From assembly GCA_946406115.1 (NCBI GenBank), contig OX291543.1, positions 24,764,815 through 24,828,814 of the forward strand: a DNA stretch of 64,000 nt, read 5' to 3'. The position numbers and the translations under genes are program-made. This DNA is from Apoda limacodes. Lineage: Eukaryota > Arthropoda > Insecta > Lepidoptera > Limacodidae. This document shows, piece by piece, positions 26,845-36,603 of this stretch (positions are counted from its first letter, which is position 1; every line of letters begins with the position of its first letter). The notes beneath the pieces are model-generated. The model had not been told where the DNA came from and ran no database searches. It worked only from the letters and a program-made list of their open reading frames with translations.

Positions 26845-27971
26845 ATGGGGGACTTAGGTCTCCCACCACCTGAACCACCAGATCCTGGTCCACAATGCAG
26901 GTCGCCTGCGGCATTTATTACAGTTGATGAAAATTATAATTAGTAAGGGTCTGAAGACCATCAGGGAAAACCTTTTATTCTTGCGCATGCGCAGAAACGC
27001 AAATGCAGAAGAAATAAAAGGAAAAAGGATCATTCTCCTTAACCTCAACAATCATTTCTTAGTTCTAGTTCCCGAACTAGCTCTTTTAATAGTATAAGAT
27101 TAGTTTGTGCTGATAAATGTTGTCAAGACGTGCAAAATGTAAGTCAAATAGCTTTTACTCTAACAGATGCAATCCCACTAGCGCAATTAGCTAAAAATAG
27201 TCCATCTTTAATTAACTCTTCAATAACCCCCGCTATTGAGGAAATATTACCTGCATCCCAAGTTATGACCGATATAAACCCTAGTCAAAGTCAGCAATCG
27301 TTTAAAATTGATGTGACACATAGAACTAGATATAATCATGATAACACCGGTCCATATGTTGTCCATGTCCAAAAAGGAACTAACCCTGATTCTAACAATA
27401 ATGAAATCTTAAGACCAGTAGTGTTTGGGATTTTTTTACAAAGAAACTCTTTCAATGGTATTGTTAATGGCAGTCTTAAACGTATTGGGAGAAATAGAAT
27501 AAAAATTACCTTTGCAAAGATGGAACATGCTAACGATTTTTTGGACAATAAAATTTTATCTGACAACAATTATAAAACTTTCATTCCATCATTTTGCATC
27601 TCTAAAATGGGTGTGGTACGTGGTGTTCCACAAGACGTTGATGAGTGTGATATACTGAGTGATATTATTGTTCCTTAAGGTTTCGGTAGAATTATAAAAG
27701 CAAGACGTCTAAAAAAAAGTCTTCGTTAAATGGAGTAACTTCCTAGAACCCGTGAAGTACGTTAGTGTTAACATTTGAAGGTCAGATCCTCCCTAAATAT
27801 GTATATTTATACTATAATAGTCTAGATATTGAAATTTACAAGTTCCCCACAATTCAATGCTTTTCGTGTTGTCGATTCGGGCATACAAAAAGCTTGTGTC
27901 GCTCCAACCCGCGATGTTATAAATGTTCGCAAAATCATACTGGTGACTCGTGTGATATCCAAGAAGAATAG
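26845..27971 (+). pseudogene. gag (ORF1) of the RNase H-bearing element, broken
   Basis: ORF1 begins at ATG 26845 (MGDLGLPPPEPPDPGPQCRS) and stops after about 32 codons. It resumes in an open frame at 27130-27678 with an RNA-binding-type fold (VVFGIFLQRNSFNGIVNGSL, KITFAKMEHANDFL). It shifts frame again to 27765-27971, which carries two zinc knuckles: CFSCCRFGHTKSLC, then CYKCSQNHTGDSC. Gag packages element RNA. At least two stops or frameshifts break it, so no full product is expected. Confidence 0.8.
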
Positions 27972-28054
27972 GTTCTTTGTATCTCTAGGGAAATCATTTT
28001 GCCACAAATAGTAAATGTCCGGAACACCAACGCCAAAAAGGTATTAAATCTACA

Positions 28055-31000
28055 ATGGCTGAAAAATCACTATCATACATGGAGGCTTGTCAACTGCAGC
28101 CCCCATGTGGAAAGTCCTATGCCAAAGTTACTCAAGGTCCAAGTAGAGGTAAAACATACGTTACAGATTTTTTACCCAGCAAAAATACTTCTAATCACCC
28201 TCATGAGAGTTATAAAAAAACAATATTCTTGAAGCCTAAAGCTCCTTTCAAAATAGCTACAGGCTATGACAAACAAGCTCACCAAACTTTGATTAACGAT
28301 TTTGCTATTCCATCGCCATCAAATGGCTGTGGATATTTAGAAAAAAAGATTTCTAACGTAGAGGATACTACTTTTCAAGGTTTTGTCAAGTCTCTTGTTA
28401 CCCTCATCAATCGTTTTTCAAAATCACGTAATGATGGACCGTCCAACGCTGCTTCTTTTACTTCTCCTCCTATCACCATCCAAAATAATGGCCCAAGTCA
28501 AAATATTGTTCAATGGAACTGTCAAAGCATACGGAAAAAAAAGTCCGATTTAATTTATTTAGTTGATAAATTCTCTCCTTCTGTAATTACTCTATCTGAA
28601 ACCTGGCTAAAGCCAGATATCACATTTTATTTTCCAGAATTTGTTTGCATTAGACAAGATATACATGATGGCTATGCAGGCACTGCCATTCTAATTAGAA
28701 ATAATATACCTTATTCTATAGTGGATTTACTTCCACTTTGTGACAGCTTTCAAGCTGTTGCAATTAAAATACATCAAACTTCTTATTGTTCTATATACGT
28801 TGCTCATCCCTCAATATCAGTTTGTCAAGTACTAAAGTCTATATTCTCTTCCCTTCCCAAGCCTTTCGTTGTACTCGGAGATTTCAATTGCCATCATCAA
28901 GCATGGGGATCCGATATTAGCGACAATATAGGCAATCAGATGCTGGAAATGTTTGATCTTCATAACCTTTGTTTATTAAATGATGGCTCGCCGACTTTTC
29001 GAACTCGGCCTTCAGAAAATATTAGCGCTTTTTTATTTTTATTTAGCTTCAAAACTTTCATGGCAGGTCCTTGCCAATACATATGGCAGTAGACATTATC
29101 CAATTTTCCTAGAAACTCTTTGCCATTCTGCTAAGGGTAGTTACTACAAAAAACCTCTTTTAAAGTATAATATTAATAACCCTGATTGGGAGAAATTTAG
29201 AAATCACCAAAATTCTGAGCTTTCGTTCTTACCAAAAATATCTCATCCTAACACTTTTGAATGCTCAGAGGCCTTAGTTAAGGTTATAATAAATAGTGCA
29301 GATAAAACATTTCCCCTCAAAAACTCTTACAGAACAAAAATTCCATCCCCCCCTTGGTGGGATCATGATTGCACTACGGCAATAAAAAATCGGAAGAAAG
29401 CTGAAGTCACCTATAACAGGAATATGAGTGATGAAAATTTACTACCCTTTTCCGAATTAAGAGACGAAAAAAATTCTTAAATCTAAAAAACAAACAGGAT
29501 GGAAAACATTTTGTGAGTCCATTTCACCTCAAACACCCTCATCTACCGTTTGGAAAATATTAGAAAATTCAGAAATTCACAGACGCCTAAATCTTCATTT
29601 GTAGTTCCCTGTCAAAATTGGGCTGACAACTTCATCGATAAATTAGCTCCTCCAACATGTCCTCAACTGCAAGAGCTACCTCAAAAGATCATAGATGAGT
29701 ATCATTAAGATACTATAAACTCTCCATTCTCTCTAGAAGAGCTAAAAGATGTCTTAAAATCGTCTAAAGACTCTTCCCCAGGTCTAGACGGAATCACATA
29801 TTCCTTTTTAGCTAATTCCAGTGAGGCCATTCAATTGTATTATCTTGTGTTAGTAAATGCGATTTTTGATTCCGGTTATGTTCCCAACACTTGGAAATCT
29901 CAAATTATAATTCCAATAAAAAAACCAAATAAAGATCCCAATGAAATCGATTCTTATCGCCCGATTGCTCTTTCTACTGTTCTTGCCAAAATCGCAGAAA
30001 ATTTGGTAAAAAATAGATTTGACTGGTTTATTGAAAATAACGAAAGCCTAGCTAAAAGTCAGTTCGGCTTTAGAAAAGCCAAAAGTACATTAGACAATAT
30101 ATCTATTTTCACAACAGACGTCAGGTTGGCATTTAGTAAAAATGATTATACGGTAGCTACCTTTCTTGATATCTCATCTGCTTACGATAATGTCCAGATT
30201 CCAATTTCAGTTAGAAAACTTATTGAAATCGGCACTCCAAAGAAATTTATTAATTTCTTCTCTAATATATTATGTGAAAGAACTATTTACTTAAAAACTA
30301 ATAATGAACAAATTAAATCATCAAGAATTGTGTATAAAGGACTTCCTCAAGGCTCAGTTATTAGTCCAATTTTATTTAACGTTTATACTTACGATCTGCA
30401 CCTTTCTATTGGCCCACAAAGTAATATGTTGCAATACGCTGATGATATTTTCGTCTATTCTTCCAACAATAATATAACTTTAACGGTAGATTCCATTAAC
30501 CAATCTCTTTTCACTCTAAACAGTTGGCTTCAAAAATCTGGCTTAGAACTTTCCCCTCTTAAAAGCTCGTGTGTAGTTTTTAGCAGGAAACGAAATATCC
30601 CCAGTATCAATATTAAAATAAACGTAATTTCACTTGTAGTAAAAAAAAGTATTAAATTCCTTGGCTTAAATTTAGACTCTAAACTATCAGGAATCCCTCA
30701 TTGTGATTACATTATTTCAAAGTGCGAAAGAAATATTAATATTCTTCGATGTTCATCTGGCTGTTGGTGGGGCTCACACCCTTACTCTTTAAAATTATTG
30801 TATAACTCTATCATCAGGAGTATTTTAGATTATGGGACATTTTTGTTTCAACCTATGAACCAAAATTCTGGTAGCAAACTCGACAAAATACAATCAAAAG
30901 CTTTACGTATAATCATCGGTCAATCTCTACAGGTGGAATGTGCTGACCCCTCCATTAAACCTACGTCGACAGCTCTTAGCCGATCGTTTTCTGTTTCGTT

Positions 31001-32137
31001 GCTGTCAGTTCTCATTTCATCCCATTATTGACCGTCTTGTGAGTTTAAATAATTTTGTTACAAATGGTATATACTGGTTTAAGAAAGAACCCCCTAGTTT
31101 AGTGAGTAGCTTTAGAAGGTATATGAATTTAAAATCCCCAACTTTCCATCTTCCTAAATTGCCATTATATGAATTTTCACTGGAAACTATTTTATTTAAG
31201 CCTAAAATTATTTTTAATTTTGAGATAGAAAAAGATGATTTTTTTGCTAACAAACATTTTTTAAGAATCACTGACGAAAAATGGAATGAATGGTCACATA
31301 TTTTTTCAGATGTTTCAAAATTAGATCCATTAGGTTGTGTGGGAATAGGTATTTTTCATTCTAATTATAATATCGTTGTTAAAAAAATAATGCCCCCCTG
31401 AAGCTACAGTGTTTAAGGGGGAATGTATTGGTATTCTAGAAGCCATTAAATATACTCTATATAACCCCCTAAGTAGCCTCCAACTAATAATTAAAGATAA
31501 CTTTTCGTCTAAAGTTCATAACCCTATTATTTACAAAATAAAAGAACTTTTGTTTCAATGTTCCAAGCAGGGTTTATTAGTAAATCTAGTATGGATTCCA
31601 AGTCATTCAGGAATTTTTGGCAATGAGAAAGCGGATCAAGTGGCCAAAGAAGCTTATGTGGTGATATTGACACATTTAAATTGTACACTCATGATTTAAT
31701 AAACCAACCAAAAAAAACTTTACATTCTGATTGGTCCAAGTATTGGAAGGAAAGAAGACGGAAAGATAATGACTCATATTCGAAAATTCAAAGAGATTCC
31801 TTTGAAACCATGGTTTTTTAAGTATAAATTTAGCAAGCTTTTTACATCAATTTTATGCCGCATGCGATTTGGATTCTGCTGTACCCCGGTTTTCCTTAAA
31901 AAAATCAGGGTCAAGGATAACTCTCTATGTGAGTGTGGTGCAGAAGATGGTGACCTTAACCATATTTTATTTTGTTGTCCTCTATATAATAAATCATCTC
32001 ATTGTCGAAATTCATCCCTTTACCCTCTAATGTTAATTATATCATGTCCAATTTTGATTCAGACGTACTACACATACTTTTTAAATTCATTCATGAGAAT
32101 AATATTAAATTGTAAGTCGAATCATGTTTTGTTTTGA
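28055..32137 (+). pseudogene. pol (endonuclease-RT-RNase H) of the same element, broken
   Basis: The endonuclease lies in 28055-29092, with IVQWNCQSIRKKKSDLIYL, VITLSETWLKP and the catalytic VVLGDFNCHHQAWGSD. RT lies in 29835-31031, with YRPIALSTVLAKIAENLV, SQFGFRKAKSTLDNI, TFLDISSAYDNV, GLPQGSVISPILFNVY and the active site LQYADDIFVYSS. A frameshift near 31000 leads to 30940-31401. RNase H follows in 31409-31699, with GECIGILEAIKY and VWIPSHSGIFGNEKADQVAKEA. The end at 31769-32137 carries CECGAEDGDLNHILFCCPLY. Between 29480 and 29835 the frame is lost by stops. All catalytic motifs are readable but spread over at least five frames. Confidence 0.88.
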
Positions 32138-32278
32138 TGCTCATTCATTCTTGAAATTTATTTTTTTCTGATGCTTTTCGTTTATTAAAAAATGCCCCAA
32201 TGATGCGAATCTGACACCGACATTAGTACTGTTTCTGGCTAAATAATAATTCAAAGCCATAAAAAAAAAATGTGTATA

Positions 32279-33030
32279 TGCCACCCTGGGTTGCGTTCAA
32301 AAACGAGTAACTTTAGTAAAAAAATTACTTCATCGGGTTCCTAACTCTACCCTATAGTTTTTGAACGGCTAACCGAGTTACATCTGTCAGGTTTTAATCA
32401 ATGTTTCCACTTTTAGGAATTTCGCCCTTGTAGGGGCAGTTTTTTATTTGAAATACCTTTGTAAGGCCTACGGAACACTAATATGTATAATCAAAACAAA
32501 AGAATTCACCAAGTTCCCACCTAGTTTATGAAAACTTAATTCAAAAAAGCAAGAAGGAAACTATTAGTTTGTTCTCACTCAAAGTCAAAAAAATAGCCTA
32601 AAACTTTATTTGAAATAAAAATTTTTTACACCCTTTTGTACACCCCAACCAGTTTTTTTTTTCATGCAAATGTAGATTTAAGTGTAATTTGAGACTATAG
32701 GCACATTCCGTCTTAGCAGTGTTAGTATTTAATAGCAAAACCTCATTCTAGCATGAACTATTTCGTCTAAGCATGCTTTCAAAAAGTAGCGCAGAATCGT
32801 CACCTCCTGATATGCATATTGGTAATTGATATTTATTAGCCCAACCGCTTAAAGTCAGTAGATATTAGATTTTGCTATGATGTTACCAAAAGATAATGAA
32901 ATGCGAATTGCGATTATTACTCCTTTCAACTAACTAAAACAACGTAATTATACAGAAAAATTAGATTCCATTATGAATACTAAGCTGTAGTGTGAGAACT
33001 CTGTGTTACCTACACTTAGTGTCTCTACTT
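32279..33030. other. interval between two retrotransposons
   Basis: No exon is recognised. A 20-bp phrase at 32631-32650 (cccttttgtacaccccaacc) recurs inverted at 42549-42568 in the CMC1 intron, suggesting a fragment of a shared repeat. Confidence 0.45.
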
Positions 33031-33032
33031 GT

Positions 33033-33240
33033 TTGCAGCCTCATACGTCCCCACTGCTGGGGCACGGCCAACCCTCACCTTAGGCATAGGCCACACGCAG
33101 GCCCAGTGCGCATTGTGGACTTCACATACATCTTTTTTTTGTGATGTATGCATGTTTCCTCATGATGTTTTCCTTCACCGAAAAGACAGTGGTGTGAATA
33201 TTTAATGTACTTGAGAAATTTAAAAAAAAAATCTCATTGG
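33033..33240 (+). repeat. common lepidopteran dispersed repeat fragment
   Basis: The phrases 'cgtccccactgctggggcac', 'ggcccagtgcgcattgtgga' and 'gatgttttccttcaccgaaa' are of a dispersed repeat type very frequent in moth and butterfly genomes. It ends in an A-rich stretch at 33221-33232, directly before the LTR remnant. The class (SINE or LINE 3' end) is not settled here. Confidence 0.6.
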
Positions 33241-33544
33241 TATGTGGAGCGGTAGCAAAGAGGAGATCTCCTGCCAGGTGAGGTGCTGTGCCTGGGGACC
33301 GCCGTGGTCCACTTAACTTGTACTTCGGTTTCTTTATTTACTGAACTGTGAAGGAAACTTCGATAGCGCGATGCGTGGGTCTCTTCTCTATCACCCTACT
33401 GGGTGTTGAGGTGCGGGTGTCGGGGGAGGGGAATTTACCTCCCACCATGACCCGGGCAGAAGCTCAGGGGTGCTGAACACCCCCGGTGAAATTTGAAAAG
33501 GTGGCCTACTTATCAGGCCCCTTTGTGGCTAATATATAATCGCC

Positions 33545-33790
33545 ATAAGCGATATAGAAAATAGAAAAAATAAAATAAAATACGAGAGTAGACGCCAGAA
33601 AAGAAAACAAAAATAGAAGCAAAATAAAACAAAAGTAAAAATAAAGCAAAACAAAAGAGCGAAATTAAAATAAAATAAAAATGAAGCAAAAACAAAACAA
33701 AAACGAAAATAAAAATAAAAATAAAATAAAAATAAAAGCGAAATAAAAACAGAAATAAAAGCAAAAATAATAAAATAGAGGCGAGAAGGG
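33545..33790. repeat. A-rich (T-rich on element strand) low-complexity tract
   Basis: About 245 bp of irregular 'aaaataaaa' and 'aaaacaaaa' units with scattered G, just after the ORF2 stop in the Jockey 3' region. On the element's coding strand it is a polypyrimidine-like T-rich tract, not a poly-A tail. An open frame antisense to it is composition-driven. Confidence 0.8.
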
Positions 33791-33852
33791 CGATAAGAAT
33801 GGAATGGAATGAAGGGAGGAGGGTAAGGAGGTAGGAGGATGAATAAGTAAAC

Positions 33853-36603
33853 TTATTCACCCACAGGAATGAGCTCTCGGGGGAGAGCCCTGCCTTCCGG
33901 CGGGCGGGCGTGTAGGGGTGCTATGCCCCTTAAGTGTACGTGGTGGCTGTTGTCAGCGCGGGTGAATAAACGTTTCGACAAACCAGATATGAACTCTGCG
34001 AGTGGCTCGGTTTTGGTGTCTCTAGCGATGGTGGAGTTGCGGACGTAGCGTCCCGCGCCGGTGATTAATCTCAGCGACTTATTTTGGACAACCTGGAGCT
34101 TACGTTTGTTGGTAGAAGATAGAAGACCGTACCAAGCAGGGGCTGCGTAGGTCAGTCTCGACCGTATGTACAACTTGTACAGGCGAATTTTGGTTCTGAG
34201 TGGCAAGTCAGAGGAAAGCACCGGTCTAAGGCACGCCCGTGACGCGACCGCGCCTGCTGACACATGGTCTAGCATTTTGCGCATGCGTAATGGGCGGTCT
34301 ATAATACAACCTAGGTACTTTACGCTGGGTTGCCACTCAATGACTTGACCTCGAAACACAAGTTTCGGTGGGAGAAACTTTTGCAGGCCGGTCAATAGTG
34401 CTGATGTCTTGCTGGCATTAACGGCTATTCTCCACTTGTCCAGCCAGCCAGGCAAAGTGTCCAATAGTCGCTGCATTTTTTTGGCTGCTAAACTAGCTTT
34501 GCGGGAGGAGGACATATAGGCGCTGTCGTCCGCGTAAAGGGCTAGGGTGACGTCTTCAACACCTTCGGCTAGACCGGAGTCACTGAGAGTGGGGATGTCG
34601 TTGGTGTATAACGCGTATAGCAGTGGCGATAGGCAGCTACCTTGAGGTACCCCTGCTCTAATGGGTTTACATGCTGACTGGTTGTTCTCGACCGAGACAT
34701 AGAAGCTTCGTTTGTCCAGAAACGAGGCTATTACTCGCCCGAGCATCGGAGGGATGTCCGTCTCTAACAGCTTGTGTATTAAGCCTTCGTGCCAAACTCG
34801 ATCGAAAGCCTTCTCCATATCGAGAAAGACTCCGACAGTGCGCCTGCCCTTGTTTAGCTCGAAGGCCATGTGATGGAGCACTCGTACAAGCTGAAGAGTG
34901 GTACTGTGGCTGTCTCTAAAACCAAACTGTTCAGGCCTAAGCTGGATATGCGGGGATATCCTAAGTAAAAGTAGGCGTTCGAACAACTTGGCTAAGTTGG
35001 ACAGCAGTGTAATCGGTCGGTAATGTTCTGGGCGATGACGATCTTTCCCTGGTTTCGGGAGAACAATGATTTTGCCGATCTTCCACGGAGATGGGAAATG
35101 TCCAGTGCGCAATATCCCATTAAAGATACGGGTGAGTGCCACCAGACCCTTCCTAGGCAGCATAATAATCGCTGTGTTTGGAATCTCGTCGGGACCGGGT
35201 GATTTGCGCTTGTTAAGTTTAGAGGCCTCCTTCCTGACCTCTTTAGGCGAAATAAAATAATCACCTCTTAGTGGTGGGGCTGGGGCCGCGAGAAACTGCT
35301 CTACGCGTTCTGTAACTCCTAATGTGTGGTCGGGGTCGATAATGGGGTTCGGCCTAAATTGGTCCTCGAAATGTTCCGCAAAAAGTTCCGCGCGGTTCGC
35401 TGCGTGGTAGTGGCGAATGCCACCGGAATCTATGAGAGGGCAAATTGGGGCGGGGGTTTTGGTTATTTGTCGGGCCAAGCGATACAGTGCCGTGTCATCC
35501 TCACTGGCTTTAAAAATCACTTGGTCCCACGAATGCTGCCTGTAGTTGGCGATTTCTGACCGCAGTTCTGCGCTGAACCTGTTAAGGTCCCTCTTAGCAA
35601 CTGGGCAGCGAGTTTGACACCAGTGCTTACGAAGGGCCCTTTTTTCCCTAATTTTTGCGCGGAGGTGCGCCGGTAAAAGTTTTTTACCAGAAACTGTGGC
35701 TGAGATACTGGTCGACTCCCTTAGGGCCTGTGCAATGGCAGTTGTAAAAGTACTAACTGCCTCTTCGACCTCTAAGGGAGTAGAAATGCCACCAGCCGGG
35801 AGTTTGTAGTCCAGCATGGCGCGGTGGAAAGTGGCCCAGTCTGTTATTCTGCGGGGGTTGGGGAGCGGTTTACCAGTTGCGGACACTCCAAGGACCAATA
35901 AGATTGGCAGATGCTGAGTGTCAGTGTCGTGGAGGACCTCTAACGACATTGACCAGCTAATATTGTGGGCTAATGCGATGTCCAATACGTCCGGCGCGTG
36001 ATTGTCAGTAGAGGGGTAGTGCGTTGGTGATCCTGGACCGATGACTAAATAGTTTTTGCTCTCAGCATCTGCTTTTAGTTCACGACCCGATTTGGATGAA
36101 ATTCGTGAACCCCAGTGTTGATGTTTGGTGTTGAGGTCACCTAAGATAAGTGTGGGGGTGGCATCGCAAAAGATATTGTCGATGTCGCTTGGAACGAAGG
36201 GGGTTGATGGTGGCTTATATGCGGCGAAGACTTTAAGCTCCGCATTGCCGACCTTTAGTTTTACGCCTATAGACCGAATGTATGTAAAAAGGGGAAGGGG
36301 TAGTAATTCGTGAATAAGGTCACGTCTAATTAATACAGCCGTACCCCTGAAGGCCATATTAGCGGGAGAGATTTCGTCTCGCCTATAGGTGAAGAAATTT
36401 GGAATGCGGAGCTCATTCTCACCTCGGAGTTTCGTTTCGCCCAGTAACACAATGTGAACATCGTGTTCCTGGACTAACGTTCTGAGGGCGGCTGTCTTGC
36501 CAGTTATGCCCCCAGGGTTCCAGTACACAATTCTCAATTTAAGGCCCCGATGAGGCCCCATTAAATTCCCACGTGAGAATTGTGGTGAGTTGTGCCAATC
36601 CAT
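33853..36603 (-). CDS. Jockey ORF2, endonuclease-reverse transcriptase
   Basis: An uninterrupted frame of 916 codons. An AP-type endonuclease fills about residues 22-235: VYWNPGGITGKTAAL, LLGETKLRG, LILGDLNTKHQHWGS (Asp156, Asn158) and the final DTDTQHLPILL. RT follows at about 500-770: KIIVLPKPGKDRHRPEHYRP, EQFGFRDSHSTTLQL, GVFLDMEKAFDRVW (Asp595), AGVPQGSCLSPLLYALYTND and the catalytic YADD at 690-693. The C-terminal region has KYLGCIIDRPL and RSRLTYAAPAWYGLL. There is no RNase H domain, as usual in Jockey. The enzyme nicks target DNA and copies the element RNA there. All catalytic motifs look intact, so the copy could encode active protein. Confidence 0.95.
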   Translation of the reverse strand: MDWHNSPQFSRGNLMGPHRGLKLRIVYWNPGGITGKTAALRTLVQEHDVHIVLLGETKLRGENELRIPNFFTYRRDEISPANMAFRGTAVLIRRDLIHELLPLPLFTYIRSIGVKLKVGNAELKVFAAYKPPSTPFVPSDIDNIFCDATPTLILGDLNTKHQHWGSRISSKSGRELKADAESKNYLVIGPGSPTHYPSTDNHAPDVLDIALAHNISWSMSLEVLHDTDTQHLPILLVLGVSATGKPLPNPRRITDWATFHRAMLDYKLPAGGISTPLEVEEAVSTFTTAIAQALRESTSISATVSGKKLLPAHLRAKIREKRALRKHWCQTRCPVAKRDLNRFSAELRSEIANYRQHSWDQVIFKASEDDTALYRLARQITKTPAPICPLIDSGGIRHYHAANRAELFAEHFEDQFRPNPIIDPDHTLGVTERVEQFLAAPAPPLRGDYFISPKEVRKEASKLNKRKSPGPDEIPNTAIIMLPRKGLVALTRIFNGILRTGHFPSPWKIGKIIVLPKPGKDRHRPEHYRPITLLSNLAKLFERLLLLRISPHIQLRPEQFGFRDSHSTTLQLVRVLHHMAFELNKGRRTVGVFLDMEKAFDRVWHEGLIHKLLETDIPPMLGRVIASFLDKRSFYVSVENNQSACKPIRAGVPQGSCLSPLLYALYTNDIPTLSDSGLAEGVEDVTLALYADDSAYMSSSRKASLAAKKMQRLLDTLPGWLDKWRIAVNASKTSALLTGLQKFLPPKLVFRGQVIEWQPSVKYLGCIIDRPLRMRKMLDHVSAGAVASRACLRPVLSSDLPLRTKIRLYKLYIRSRLTYAAPAWYGLLSSTNKRKLQVVQNKSLRLITGAGRYVRNSTIARDTKTEPLAEFISGLSKRLFTRADNSHHVHLRGIAPLHARPPEGRALPRELIPVGE

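Larger units (their letters stand above)
26616..32268 (+). mobile_element. RNase H-bearing non-LTR retrotransposon, near full length
   Basis: A 5.65-kb element is bounded by a 10-bp direct repeat aatgtgtata (26606-26615 and 32269-32278) and ends in a short A-run. In order it holds a gag with zinc knuckles, an AP-type endonuclease, reverse transcriptase, RNase H and a Cys-rich C-terminus. RNase H places it near the I/LOA group rather than with the Jockey copy at 33-39 kb. Several frameshifts and stops inactivate it, but domain order and flanks are intact. Confidence 0.85.

Noticed and set aside
33513..33860. 115-codon hydrophobic minus-strand frame
   Set aside because: It is a translation of the T-rich tract in the Jockey 3' region (runs of Phe, Leu, Tyr), not a membrane protein.
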